From the IMG/VR virus record IMGVR_UViG_3300017527_000125, positions 1 through 49,254 of that record: a DNA stretch of 49,254 bases; one strand, given 5' to 3'. Under the pieces are notes generated by a model, which searched no databases, was not told where the DNA came from, and saw only the letters and a list, made by a program, of their open reading frames with translations. This stretch comes from a virus. This document shows, in pieces, positions 36,726 to 45,670 of the stretch (positions are counted from its first letter, which is position 1; every line of letters begins with the position of its first letter). The position numbers and the translations under genes were made by a program.

Positions 36726-37062
36726 GTTGACCACATTAGTACTAGGGATCAAAGAAGATAAGAGTTTTTATCTGAACGACATTAGGGTGACAGTTACAGG
36801 AGTGCCTACAGACCGCAGTTTCGTAGTGTCTGTCGGTGGGGAAAACATACCTGTAGTTGGTAGCCAACCGATACCCTTAGGCATGACACCAGAAGTATTT
36901 CTTATGGTGGGGCCGGGGACACACAGGACTTCCATGCATCGTAAAGGCACAGCAAAGGTGGTGATTCAAGCCCCTAAGGAAGTGACTATCCTGCGGGAAG
37001 ACCTCTATTTGAAGGGTTTTGATGAGCGTAACCATAGTAAGGAAGTCCCAGGTACAGCCTAA
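36718..37062 (+). CDS. CsrA/RsmA-like RNA-binding protein with insertion
   Basis: A 114-residue protein. Residues 5-29 (TTLVLGIKEDKSFYLNDIRV and TVTGV) match the first half of CsrA (about LxLTRxxGExxxIxDxIxVTVLGV). Residues 78-100 (TAKVVIQAPKEVTILREDLY) match its second half, including the APKEVxxxREE/D signature and Arg93, equivalent to RNA-contacting Arg44. Between them lie about 48 extra residues, whereas CsrA is only about 61 long. Known CsrA proteins bind GGA motifs at ribosome sites and repress or stabilise mRNAs. ATG 36718 follows GGAGGA. The GGA-loop leaders in this genome are candidate targets. Confidence 0.75.
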   Translation: MSKLTTLVLGIKEDKSFYLNDIRVTVTGVPTDRSFVVSVGGENIPVVGSQPIPLGMTPEVFLMVGPGTHRTSMHRKGTAKVVIQAPKEVTILREDLYLKGFDERNHSKEVPGTA

Positions 37063-37504
37063 TCTGGTGCTGCAAGGATTTGAAATAACCCCAGAGGCCT
37101 TGGATGATTATTATCACATGTTCCCCGGTGGGTCGGAGGAGCACCTGGATGGTTTGCTCCGAAAGATGGTCAAAGTAAAGGTGAAGGGCGGAACGCATGC
37201 AGTTGGAGAGGCCCTGTTTCAAGTGAATAAAGCCAGGGTGTTTGGGATCGGTTTCTTAGCAGGAATGGGAGCCAAGCCAGGACCCCTCAGTTGCCCAGTG
37301 TGTGGTGGGCGGGGAAGTCTGGTCTTTTATGATGAATGCCCTTTGTGCCATGGAAGTGGATGCCCGTCATGTTCTGATGGGATGGTTAAGGTAGAGAAGC
37401 CATGTACGCATGGCACTTGTATAGTAAAAGCGAGAGGGAAGGGAAATGCTAGGAAAAAGACTCAGCGGAAGCATCATTTTCAACAACGGCATCGTAGACG
37501 GTAG
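37022..37504 (+). CDS. DnaJ-type zinc-motif protein (160 aa)
   Basis: A 160-residue protein with CPVCGGRGS, CPLCHGSG, then CPSCSDG: CxxCxGxG repeats like the DnaJ cysteine-rich region or Zn-binding TRAP-regulator (anti-TRAP) proteins. No J domain is present. The C-terminus is very basic (KARGKGNARKKTQRKHHF and on), suggesting nucleic-acid binding. The start at 37022 overlaps the CsrA-like gene and its end overlaps the phosphatase gene by 59 bases. Confidence 0.65.
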   Translation: MSVTIVRKSQVQPNLVLQGFEITPEALDDYYHMFPGGSEEHLDGLLRKMVKVKVKGGTHAVGEALFQVNKARVFGIGFLAGMGAKPGPLSCPVCGGRGSLVFYDECPLCHGSGCPSCSDGMVKVEKPCTHGTCIVKARGKGNARKKTQRKHHFQQRHRRR

Positions 37505-37994
37505 GATCTACGGCGGATCATATCTCGACAGGCCAAGACAGCTGCCAGGAGTAAAGATGGCCGTAGAGATTCCTTTGACCTGCGATGTCAGCATACCTAC
37601 GAAAGATTTCAGTGTCCCGCCTGCAAAGGTGATGGAGCGGGGTATGATACATGCCTATGTACTGTTACAGAAGCACGGCATGATCTATGTCGGCTGCATG
37701 GGTGGGGTTGGTAGGACCGGGTTGTTCATGGCCCTCATGGTCCGGTGGATGAATGAGACTATGGCCCGGTACTCTAAGAGGACAAGGATTGGCCCCCAAA
37801 CAAAGGTACGACACCTTTTGCGCGGTCCCGGGTCTGGATGGGGTAAGGAAGCTATTGGGGACTGTGAATATGTCCCGCCTATTGCTTATGTACGGAAGGC
37901 ATATTCGCCTCATGCCGTGGAGACAGAACAGCAGAAGAAGTACGTTACTGACTTCGACATGACTAGACTGAATGCCTTGGTGGGGTGGCTGTAA
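37446..37994 (+). CDS. CX5R phosphatase (dual-specificity/PTP-like), copy 1
   Basis: A 182-residue protein with the phosphatase P-loop VGCMGGVGRTG: Cys84 nucleophile and Arg90, followed by Thr-Gly as usual. Asp54 (PTKDFSVPP), 30 residues before, is a good general acid. The His that normally precedes the Cys is Gly here, as in the second copy. The C-terminal IAYVRKAYSPHAVETEQQ is shared with the 39117 gene. Likely substrates: phosphoprotein, phospho-nucleotide or phosphorylated small molecule. ATG 37446 follows GAAGGG. Confidence 0.8.
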   Translation: MLGKRLSGSIIFNNGIVDGRIYGGSYLDRPRQLPGVKMAVEIPLTCDVSIPTKDFSVPPAKVMERGMIHAYVLLQKHGMIYVGCMGGVGRTGLFMALMVRWMNETMARYSKRTRIGPQTKVRHLLRGPGSGWGKEAIGDCEYVPPIAYVRKAYSPHAVETEQQKKYVTDFDMTRLNALVGWL

Positions 37995-38001
37995 ATAACA
38001 T

Positions 38002-38030
38002 TTGACAAACCTACCTGACTATGACATAGT
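38002..38030 (+). promoter_or_regulatory. Sigma70-like promoter P13
   Basis: TTGACA, 17-nt spacer, CATAGT. It serves the gene at 38061. Confidence 0.83.
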
Positions 38031-38060
38031 TATGGTATAAATAAACACAAGGACGGGATC

Positions 38061-39107
38061 ATGGAAACAGTAGCACAGCCTCTTGCGCTCCAAAAGAATA
38101 GGCCATTGGTATCAAAGATAAAGCTGGGTAACCTGCCTCTTATAGGTACGGCATACCAGATGAGAAAGGCTCTGCCCAAGCTGGGCGATGGGGCGACCCC
38201 AGACTCTGAAGCCATCAAGTTCTATTTGCATAATCATGCTTACATGCTGGTACAGCAAAGAAAATCAGAGTACGAACCCCTAGGAAAGTATCAGCCTGTT
38301 GTAGAGGCTTACTTCTCAGTAGGCACCGAGGTTTTTCAGCGTTTGTTTTATTACCTGCTTGTCATATGCACTAGGGAAGCAAGGCATGTGCATAACAGCA
38401 ACAACATTTTTAATAAGGTGGAGCAAAAGTTTGGGATTATGTTGGCAGAGTACCTGCAGAAACTTAAAGCGTCCGGTGGTGACGGTGCAATAGACCTTAT
38501 TAAGGATACCACGATGGATATCAGCTTGGGGCAGTACACCACGTTCCTAGAGTTCGTGTTTGACATGGGTGGTTTTAGTGGTGGTTACGGTGGTCAGCCT
38601 TGGGTAGATGTAGCTGGGTGCCTTAATAGATTTGTGCATGGTAAGACCAGCGGGGAGACTATGGTAGACACCGGGTTTACGTTGGCCCACAACAATGGTC
38701 CCATATTTAATAAGCCGCTGTTGTATAGCAAGTATTCTGCGAATTTTGGACCCCTGCTGGATGTTCAGCGTGGGGGCATGATTCCACAGTTGGTCTGGGA
38801 AGCCCGTAAGGGCTGCACCTATATGAAGGCAGCAACGAACTCCCCGGCGATACAGGGTATGCATAAGCACCTGGAGGCCATTGTAGGGAACGAGTTCTCT
38901 GGTAGGGTTGATTGGGATCAGGTTAAGAACCTCGGGGCGGAGTACCCGGTGGATACGTTCAAACAGAAGGCTCTGATGCATTATGGTACAGCACCTAAGG
39001 TAGTAGCTGTAGACCTTGCTAAGGATGAGAAACAGGATGTGTACTTTGTGACTCCAAGTCAGACTGTACCTAAATTGACACGTAAGCAATTAGTATTGGG
39101 ATCATAG
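38061..39107 (+). CDS. Hypothetical protein between the two phosphatases (348 aa)
   Basis: A 348-residue protein behind promoter P13 and GGACGGGATC. The first 120 residues are helical; the middle has GGFSGGYGGQPWVDVAG and DTGFTLAHNNGPIFNK, conspicuous Gly/His/Asn-rich segments that could form an active or binding site. The C-terminus ends in a basic tail. No nucleotide-binding or catalytic motif is recognised with confidence. Its place between two phosphatase genes suggests a linked function (substrate or partner). Confidence 0.65.
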   Translation: METVAQPLALQKNRPLVSKIKLGNLPLIGTAYQMRKALPKLGDGATPDSEAIKFYLHNHAYMLVQQRKSEYEPLGKYQPVVEAYFSVGTEVFQRLFYYLLVICTREARHVHNSNNIFNKVEQKFGIMLAEYLQKLKASGGDGAIDLIKDTTMDISLGQYTTFLEFVFDMGGFSGGYGGQPWVDVAGCLNRFVHGKTSGETMVDTGFTLAHNNGPIFNKPLLYSKYSANFGPLLDVQRGGMIPQLVWEARKGCTYMKAATNSPAIQGMHKHLEAIVGNEFSGRVDWDQVKNLGAEYPVDTFKQKALMHYGTAPKVVAVDLAKDEKQDVYFVTPSQTVPKLTRKQLVLGS

Positions 39108-39116
39108 GAGCAAGAC

Positions 39117-39917
39117 ATGAAAAAGATAGGATTCGTACCAGAGGTGTCCACTACGGAAGACATGTATGATGACCTGCCGTCTGGAGGTAGTCCCGGTGGT
39201 GTCTGGGACAATGACCTGGAGCAGTATAACCAGCAGGATTTCTTCTCCAAGGGAAGTAGTAAGTCCAAGGGGGGTAAGGGTGGGTTTAAGCGGTGTTGGG
39301 AGACGCATCCACCCCTGCCTATTGTAGTAGAAGGCAAGACGTACTTTGTACGTGGCGGAAGCTGCCACTATGAGCCTAAGGAGACGGATATTTTTCTGGG
39401 CTTTGATTATGGCATGTCCAGAAGTAGTTCTTTGGCGTACCCATGGGTGAAAGGTGAGGCGTTCCTGTATGAGATTATGGATATGCATGCCCCTAGTGAC
39501 CCAAAGAGTTTCAAGCAGCTGATTGGCTATCTGGCTAAGAGCATCCTGGCAGGTAAGCGGGTGTATATGGGCTGCATAGGTGGGCATGGTAGAACCGGGC
39601 TAGTACTTGCTGCACTGGTTACGTACATGACCGGGGAGCTGGACAGCATAGCCTATGTGAGGAAGCACTACTGCAAGAAGGCGGTGGAGGCCAAGTGTCA
39701 GGTGACGTTCCTGAACAAGCATTTTGGGATCACGAAAGCAGAGCCGACTAAAACCTACGGAGACTTTGGTGATGCTTGGGGGACGAACTCCAAGAAGAAA
39801 AGGAACGCGGCCTATGATTCTCGTAAGAAAGCTTCGGAGCCCAAGGACAAGACCTCGTACATCAGGCCGGTGAAGACGCATATGTGCATCCATGGAAAGA
39901 AAGCACATCTGAAATAA
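39117..39917 (+). CDS. CX5R phosphatase (PTP-like), copy 2
   Basis: A 266-residue protein with the P-loop MGCIGGHGRTG (Cys153, Arg159). The N-terminal 60 residues are Gly/Ser/Lys-rich and low-complexity. A possible general acid is Asp122 or Asp128 (MDMHAPSDPK). The C-terminal part shares SIAYVRKHYCKKAVEAKCQ with copy 1, so the two are diverged paralogues. A basic tail follows. Starts 9 bases after the 348-aa gene with TAGGAGC. Confidence 0.8.
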   Translation: MKKIGFVPEVSTTEDMYDDLPSGGSPGGVWDNDLEQYNQQDFFSKGSSKSKGGKGGFKRCWETHPPLPIVVEGKTYFVRGGSCHYEPKETDIFLGFDYGMSRSSSLAYPWVKGEAFLYEIMDMHAPSDPKSFKQLIGYLAKSILAGKRVYMGCIGGHGRTGLVLAALVTYMTGELDSIAYVRKHYCKKAVEAKCQVTFLNKHFGITKAEPTKTYGDFGDAWGTNSKKKRNAAYDSRKKASEPKDKTSYIRPVKTHMCIHGKKAHLK

Positions 39918-39920
39918 CAT

Positions 39921-39949
39921 TTGACAAACGTAGCCACCCATGGCATAGT
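39921..39949 (+). promoter_or_regulatory. Sigma70-like promoter P14
   Basis: TTGACA, 17-nt spacer, CATAGT. It serves the gene at 39985 and is the last consensus promoter before 46.99 kb. Confidence 0.83.
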
Positions 39950-39984
39950 TATATTATAGAGAGGGCAAACTCATGGAGGGAAAG

Positions 39985-40857
39985 ATGGCCGTAAATATAG
40001 ACAGCAAGAGCGTATTCAAAAAGCTCGGAATATCCGGCAGTTACGAAGAAGCATTAGCCAATGATATAACGGTGGATACAGTGTTGGCCGGTATCACGCT
40101 CACTAACAAGCATCAGTTTAAGAATTACATCCCGTTTGGAGAGGGTGTGATTGGCATGTTGATGAAAGACACCCTTGGGCAGTACAGCAAGTCTCATCTG
40201 TCTCATCTGGTAAAGGTTGCTGTAGATAAGTTGGTGACCCAGACGGTAGAGCAGGCAGACCCTGGTGGTAAAACTTCAGAGTGGCCTAATTGGAGCGATG
40301 AGATTGAGACTAAGGGCACTGTTACTGTAGATGGTAAGAAGGTAGGTGATGTCACCAATGTATCTATCAAGGTAGGAGACCCGGATGTATTGGCGGGGGA
40401 TGATGCGGTTGTCTTGAATGCCCTGGACACCTTCGTTGCCAACAAGAAAAAGAAACCAAAAGGTGTGCCTCTCAAGAAGACAGCCACTAAGAAGGGACCA
40501 AATCTTGATGCCCCATCGGTGTCATTGAAGAAGGCTAATTATTTGTATCAGCCGGTAACTGGTACCAGTGATCATAGTAGGTACTTCCTGATAGCCAAAG
40601 CAAAGAATGTTCGTGTTGCTGCCAGGATCAAGGGGCATAAGTTAAGCCTCAGGGTAGAAAGCCCTAATTTGGAAAAGTACACTGCCCAGTTGTCAGGAGC
40701 AGGGTTGGATTTGATGGGTACGCATGCATCCATACATCTGGGTGTTGGTAATCTTAAGATGGCTAAGCGTACTGTTGGAGCCCTCCTGTTGGATATGGGT
40801 TTTGATTGGGATACCAAGATGCCTGATATTAAGCAGATTTACGGGAAGGGGGTGTAG
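39985..40857 (+). CDS. Hypothetical protein (290 aa)
   Basis: A 290-residue protein. ATG 39985 follows GGAGGG; ATG 39973 is an alternative. It has an N-terminal mixed region, a central Lys-rich linker (NKKKKPKGVPLKKTATKKG, near residues 155-175), and a C-terminal alpha/beta part (YLLIAKAKNVRV-like strand pattern). No family is recognised. With its own promoter and position after the phosphatase genes it may belong to that group. Confidence 0.65.
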   Translation: MAVNIDSKSVFKKLGISGSYEEALANDITVDTVLAGITLTNKHQFKNYIPFGEGVIGMLMKDTLGQYSKSHLSHLVKVAVDKLVTQTVEQADPGGKTSEWPNWSDEIETKGTVTVDGKKVGDVTNVSIKVGDPDVLAGDDAVVLNALDTFVANKKKKPKGVPLKKTATKKGPNLDAPSVSLKKANYLYQPVTGTSDHSRYFLIAKAKNVRVAARIKGHKLSLRVESPNLEKYTAQLSGAGLDLMGTHASIHLGVGNLKMAKRTVGALLLDMGFDWDTKMPDIKQIYGKGV

Positions 40858-40858
40858 G

Positions 40859-41083
40859 ATGTTAACGCAAGAACAGTTTGACAGCCTAGAGATTGGGGAG
40901 GTCATAGAAGCCGGGGTTCTGTTTGGCAGCATGACCAATGAACCTATCTGCTGGTCGATCCTGGGTAAGAGCGAGGCCACGATGCACTTAAGTGCTCACT
41001 GGGAGGGGGTGCTCATGGGGGAGTACACCTATAAGTTGAATAAGACCTCGTTAGGGTATCTGTTACGGAGGGTGGAGTTATGA
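40859..41083 (+). CDS. Small hypothetical protein (74 aa)
   Basis: ATG 40859 follows GGGGGTGTAGG, just after the preceding stop. The product begins MLTQEQFDSLEIGEVIEAGV, a beta-barrel-like small domain pattern found in phages, and ends in a basic helix. A palindrome copy (40984) falls within it. Overlaps the next start (ATGA). Confidence 0.65.
   Translation: MLTQEQFDSLEIGEVIEAGVLFGSMTNEPICWSILGKSEATMHLSAHWEGVLMGEYTYKLNKTSLGYLLRRVEL
40984..40995. repeat. GCACTTAAGTGC palindrome inside a gene
   Basis: Perfect copy in the gene at 40859, about 85 bases upstream of the start at 41080. Confidence 0.8.
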
Positions 41084-41502
41084 AATACTGGGCAAAGCTA
41101 TATCACATGGCTAGTAAGATTTCTGATGTGATGCACATGGGGATACATCTTAGGGCGCAAGCGGGTAAGTATCCCATAGTGGATGGCTCCATGAGTTTTA
41201 GGGTGGAAGGAATGACCGGTATGGAGCTGACTGCAAAGATCATAGGGTACAATTACTATGAGAAGGATGAGGCCCTGGATGTTCTGGTTTCAGTATCTGG
41301 TAACCTCGCTTTGTTGATACATGCCACAGAAGACGACTTGCATGTTTGGGTCATGGATATGAGTCGATTCACTGAGAAGTTTGTAAACGGAGTGAAGGCC
41401 AGTATGCTAAGTAGGAAAAGTCACGACACCATGATTACTTTGTTGAAGAAGGGCAGGGTTAATATGTATGCCTATAAGCAGGGGGAGTGGGCCGCATGCT
41501 AA
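41080..41502 (+). CDS. Hypothetical protein upstream of the polymerase (140 aa)
   Basis: A 140-residue alpha/beta protein with no recognised family. A run of strands in the middle (EALDVLVSVSGNLALLIHAT, then DLHVWVMDMSRF) is followed by basic helices. Overlaps both neighbours; its TAA stop lies inside the polymerase gene start. It may be a polymerase accessory factor, judged from position alone. Confidence 0.6.
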   Translation: MKYWAKLYHMASKISDVMHMGIHLRAQAGKYPIVDGSMSFRVEGMTGMELTAKIIGYNYYEKDEALDVLVSVSGNLALLIHATEDDLHVWVMDMSRFTEKFVNGVKASMLSRKSHDTMITLLKKGRVNMYAYKQGEWAAC

Positions 41503-43817
41503 GGATATGGACCTCCTCCAAGCCGGGGGACATCAAGAAGGCGGTTCTAAGCGTCCTACAGGAGCAAAAGTACCCGACCCCACATAAGATACACAGTTTG
41601 AAAACCAACGAGCCTCCATCCCTTTCCAAGGGCGAGGTTTGTTTGTCGTTAGGGGCCAAGGCTTTAGCTAAGTTGCAGGATTTGGGGCTATGTCCGAAAG
41701 GTAGGACGATCACCTCCATGCGTGGAAAGGAGATCCCGTATTCAGGTGGGGTGATCCTTGTAACCTATGACCCCGGTATTGGGATGATAGATTACAGTAA
41801 GTACACGGATATGCAGATAGACGTAGCCATGGCTAACCGCAGGGTTATGACTGGCACGTTGGAGCCTGAGGTGGGGAACTACCGGTGGGTAAAGGACTTC
41901 AATGACCTAGTTATGCAGGTGAAGGTCAGGTACGCAGAGAAAGGCAGGCCAGTACCGTTGACCTATGACCTGGAGACCGTTGGGCTGATTGAGTACAACG
42001 AAGAAGCCTGGATCGTCAGTATCAGTTTTACGATTGATGATGGTATGGCCGATGTCATATATTTTGAAGGCCTGCATGACCAGCCAACAAGTGGTCTGTT
42101 GGAACAGATAGACTGGTTACTGAACACCAAAGAGGTGATTACCAGAGGGGCCAATGCCAAGTTTGACCGTAGGTGGATCAAGTATAAGTGGGGCCTGGAG
42201 AACGACAATTACAAGATGGACACCACGCTGGTTGGGTCTCTGCTAGATGAGAACAGATCCAATAGTCTGAATACGCATGCCAAGGTGTACACGTCCATGG
42301 GGGGCTATGATGATGCCTTCAATGCCAAGTTTGATAAGTCCCAGATGCATAAGGTGCCAAAGAAGGATCTGCTCCCTTATGCCGGGGGGGATACTGATGC
42401 AGACTACCGTGTAGCCAATGTTATGCGTAGTAAGTTGTTGCAGGACAGTAAGTTAGCCAACTTTTATGTGAAGTTGTTGCACCCAGCCAGTATTACGATC
42501 CAGCACATGGAGGAGGTGGGTATATTGCTTGACGTTCCGTACTACATGGAACTCCAGCAGAAATGGACAGCAGAGCTTGCTCGAGTGGAGAAGATGGCGA
42601 TAAGTCTGATGTCCAGACGGTTGCAGATAAAGCACCGGGGCAATCTGAAACTCACCAGAGCTGCTTTGTTGAAGGATCACATGTTCAGTAGGCAGGGCCT
42701 GCATCTGAAACCGTACAAGGTAACGGAAAAGACTGGGCAACCCAGCACGGCAAAAGATCATCTGATAATGTTTGCTGACAAGCCAGAAGTGGCGGCATTC
42801 TTAGAGCTGTACCAGGAGTACACCACACTATCAAAGACTCTGAATACCTACGTCACAGGGTTCTTAAAGCACCTCAGGAGTGATGGGAGGTTTCACCCCA
42901 CAGGATTGCTGCACCGGGGAGACTACATGGGGTCTGGGGAATCTGGGACTGTGACCGGCCGCTTGGCCTTTAAAGATCCAGCAGCACAGACGATTCCCAA
43001 GCACACGAAGTATGCCAAGCCCCTGCGTAAGGGGTACATAGCTCCACCGGGGTTTGTTGTAGTCAACTTCGATTACAGTCAGGGGGAGTTGAAAGTAACG
43101 GCCTGTGTTGCCAATGAGCCCACCATGATACGACTGTACAAGGAGGGTATTGACCTGCATATGGTTACTGGGGGGCAGCTGAATGGCTATACCCAGGAAG
43201 ATATGTTGGAGATGAAGACGAAAGATTCTGCGTTGTTCAAGGTGATTAGGCAGGGAGGCAAGGCAGGTAATTTTGGGCTGATTTATGGTATGAGTGCAGG
43301 CGGGTATCAGACCTATGCAAAGGATACGTTTTTTGTAACGCTCAATCAGGCAGAAGCCAACTATCAGAGAGAGGAGTTTTTCAGGATGTATCCAGGGCTG
43401 GTTGAATGGCATAGGCAATACAAGGCAGGAGCCCACAGGTGGGGGTATATTAGGTCACCGCTTGGTAGAATACGGCACCTGCCGTTGATAAACAGCCCTG
43501 ATCAGGCCTCTTCGTCAAAGGCTGAGAGACAATCCATCAATAGTCCTGTACAGTCTACGTTATCGGATCTAACGCAGTATGCTCTGGTGTTGTTTAATGC
43601 CAGATACGGTAGGCCGCATGGTTGCCAGTTCTTTATGACGACACATGATTCATTGGCAGCTTATATCCTGGAGGATGAGGTAGATGCTTGGGTACCAAGA
43701 ATGACGGATATCATGGAGAATCTGCCTCTGGAAGAAACCTTTGGGTGGGAGGCCCAGCTACAGTTCACCACTGATGCTGAGATGGGACCGAACCTAGCAG
43801 AGATGGAAGAACTTTAA
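41496..43817 (+). CDS. polA: DNA polymerase I (family A) with 3'-5' exonuclease and UDG-like N-terminus
   Basis: A 773-residue replicative polymerase. Residues 1-100 (SLGAKALAKLQDLGLCPKGR and TITSMRG) resemble the uracil-DNA-glycosylase-like domain fused to some phage polymerases. Exonuclease: DLET (158-161), NAKFD (Asp224), Y295-x3-D299. Polymerase: motif A FDYSQGELK (Asp526; QGE where QIE is usual), motif B R585-x3-K589-x3-F593-x3-Y597 (IRQGGKAGNFGLIYG), motif C THDSL (His717, Asp718, Ser719 instead of Glu). Phe593 at the 762 position favours discrimination against dideoxynucleotides. ATG 41496 follows GGGGGAG. It lies directly before the portal gene, far from the primase. Confidence 0.92.
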   Translation: MLRIWTSSKPGDIKKAVLSVLQEQKYPTPHKIHSLKTNEPPSLSKGEVCLSLGAKALAKLQDLGLCPKGRTITSMRGKEIPYSGGVILVTYDPGIGMIDYSKYTDMQIDVAMANRRVMTGTLEPEVGNYRWVKDFNDLVMQVKVRYAEKGRPVPLTYDLETVGLIEYNEEAWIVSISFTIDDGMADVIYFEGLHDQPTSGLLEQIDWLLNTKEVITRGANAKFDRRWIKYKWGLENDNYKMDTTLVGSLLDENRSNSLNTHAKVYTSMGGYDDAFNAKFDKSQMHKVPKKDLLPYAGGDTDADYRVANVMRSKLLQDSKLANFYVKLLHPASITIQHMEEVGILLDVPYYMELQQKWTAELARVEKMAISLMSRRLQIKHRGNLKLTRAALLKDHMFSRQGLHLKPYKVTEKTGQPSTAKDHLIMFADKPEVAAFLELYQEYTTLSKTLNTYVTGFLKHLRSDGRFHPTGLLHRGDYMGSGESGTVTGRLAFKDPAAQTIPKHTKYAKPLRKGYIAPPGFVVVNFDYSQGELKVTACVANEPTMIRLYKEGIDLHMVTGGQLNGYTQEDMLEMKTKDSALFKVIRQGGKAGNFGLIYGMSAGGYQTYAKDTFFVTLNQAEANYQREEFFRMYPGLVEWHRQYKAGAHRWGYIRSPLGRIRHLPLINSPDQASSSKAERQSINSPVQSTLSDLTQYALVLFNARYGRPHGCQFFMTTHDSLAAYILEDEVDAWVPRMTDIMENLPLEETFGWEAQLQFTTDAEMGPNLAEMEEL

Positions 43818-43865
43818 TAGAAGTCGTAGAATCAGAAGATACCCCATAAATGGTTGGAGATAGCT

Positions 43866-45668
43866 ATGTCGGAAGATAGGTCTGAAGAAGTCAAAAGTGA
43901 AACTTCTTTGACGGTCATTAAGGCAGTAGACCCTGTGAGTTCTGCTGGTGTTCTAACTTCTAATGCTTTGCGGGAAGAAGACGACTTTTCTGAAATGTAC
44001 TTCTCAGCAGCCTCTGGGGAGGGTAATGTTATACAGCCCCCGTATGATCCAGGTACTTTGTTACGGATGGGGACTGAGAACAATACCTTGTCCCAGTGCA
44101 TTACCGCCTATGAAGTGAACATAGATGGCACCGGATTTGAGTTAGAAAACAAAGACTTGGAAGCGGAGGATGCCGAGGAAGAAAAGGATTCTGATGGCAT
44201 TAAGGATTTCTTTAATGAGTGTTGGCCTAGAGAGTCCTTTGGCACTCATAGGCGCAGGCTCCGCAGGGATGTAGAGGGCAGTGGTAACGGGTACCTGGAA
44301 GTAATACGCAACGCAGCAAGTCAGTTGGTCTTTACTAGGCAGGTAGCTACTCAGACCATGAGGATATGTAAGTTGACTGCTCCGGTGCCAGTAAAGAAAA
44401 AGATTACCCGGGCAGGTAAGGAGTTAGAAGTCACTGTAATGGTCAGGGATCGTGCCTTTGTACAGAAGGTAGCGGATAAGACAGTGTATTTTAAGGAATA
44501 TGGGGCCTCCAGAGATATCAATAAAGATACTGGGGAGTGGTCTGCTCCAGGGGCAAGATTGCCAGCTGCCTTGCGAGGAACTGAGATCCTGCACTTTACT
44601 GCTTTGAAGGATGTGGATACCCCGTATGGTGTTCCACGCTGGATCAATCAGGTTCCCTCGGTATTGGGGTCTCGTAAGGCAGAAGAGCTGAACCTGGACT
44701 TCTTTGATTATGGAGGTATCCCACCAGTTCTGCTTATGATTCAGGGTGGTCAGATGGATGAGGCCTCCAAGAAGCAGCTGGAACGGATCATGAATAAGGG
44801 GCCGAAAGCCCAGCTACGTGCTGCCATATTGGAGGTGCATTCTACCACAGGTACCCTGGATAGTAATTCTGCTGCCAAGATTGACGTTGAGAAGTTTGGG
44901 GATGAGCAGCAGAAAGATTCCATGTATGAGACCTATGATGATAGGTGTGAGCGCAGGGTGCGGTCCAGTTTCAGACTCCCGCCGCTGTTCCTGGGTAAGG
45001 CTGAGGACTACAACTATGCCACAGCCTTTGCCAGTTATACCGTGACGGAGACACAGGTGTTTCAGCCGGAGAGGGTAGAGTTTGATGAGATCGTGAACAA
45101 TACTATCATGAAGGAGTTTGGGGACCATGATCTTGTATATCGGTCTTCGCCACTGGCAGTAAATGATGCAACCATGCAGTTAGATGGGTTGGAGCACGTT
45201 AAAGAGAGCATTTCTGGTGAAGATCTGGTGGATGCCGTGAATGAGATTACCAATCAGAACTTGAAGTTTGATCAGGAAGCTGAGACTGAGCGTAAGGGTA
45301 AGGAAGAGGAAGATCGGGCTCTGGAGCATGAAGTGAAGAGAAGTATCATAGCTCCACAGGCAGGCCCCGGAACCCCGAAAGCAGCACCGGCCCCTGGTAA
45401 AGGGTCGCCAACTCCGGTAAAGAAATCAGACCATATGGAGTTGATGAAGCTGGCTTCTGAGTGGGCGGATCTGGTGGCTTCTCCAGTACAGGACAATGGG
45501 GCGTTGACTCTGACCACGCATAGGGTGTCTCTGCTGAGCAAAGAAGAGCGGGATATCCTGGATAGTATGCTGTCTATTAAGCTGTATAGTCACCCTGACA
45601 GGGATTGGGACGGAGCCATGGATGTGTGTGGCTGTGCTGCTGACCTTTTGTCTAGGGGCAAGAAGTAA
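43866..45668 (+). CDS. Portal protein, PBSX-type
   Basis: A 600-residue portal: the dodecameric ring at the capsid vertex through which DNA enters. The pattern NTLSQCITAYEVNIDGTGFE, RRRLRRDVEGSGNGYLEVIR (near 137-155), and PLFLGKAEDYNYATAFAS (near 370-390) is that of the PBSX/HK97-like portal family, with a G-GN-GYLEV core. The C-terminal 100 residues include a Pro/Ala/Lys linker and extra domain. Start ATG 43866 follows TTGGAGA; a TTG at 43854 is an alternative. The MuF-type gene follows after 2 bases. Confidence 0.9.
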   Translation: MSEDRSEEVKSETSLTVIKAVDPVSSAGVLTSNALREEDDFSEMYFSAASGEGNVIQPPYDPGTLLRMGTENNTLSQCITAYEVNIDGTGFELENKDLEAEDAEEEKDSDGIKDFFNECWPRESFGTHRRRLRRDVEGSGNGYLEVIRNAASQLVFTRQVATQTMRICKLTAPVPVKKKITRAGKELEVTVMVRDRAFVQKVADKTVYFKEYGASRDINKDTGEWSAPGARLPAALRGTEILHFTALKDVDTPYGVPRWINQVPSVLGSRKAEELNLDFFDYGGIPPVLLMIQGGQMDEASKKQLERIMNKGPKAQLRAAILEVHSTTGTLDSNSAAKIDVEKFGDEQQKDSMYETYDDRCERRVRSSFRLPPLFLGKAEDYNYATAFASYTVTETQVFQPERVEFDEIVNNTIMKEFGDHDLVYRSSPLAVNDATMQLDGLEHVKESISGEDLVDAVNEITNQNLKFDQEAETERKGKEEEDRALEHEVKRSIIAPQAGPGTPKAAPAPGKGSPTPVKKSDHMELMKLASEWADLVASPVQDNGALTLTTHRVSLLSKEERDILDSMLSIKLYSHPDRDWDGAMDVCGCAADLLSRGKK

Positions 45669-45670
45669 TA

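Noticed and set aside
37022-37504. DnaJ co-chaperone
   Set aside because: Only the CxxCxGxG cysteine motif is shared; there is no J domain or HPD motif.
40724-40858. Long N-terminal extension of the gene at 40859
   Set aside because: It lies in another frame over the end of the 39985 gene and encodes a Trp/Ile/Cys-rich shadow sequence; ATG 40859 has a suitable leader.
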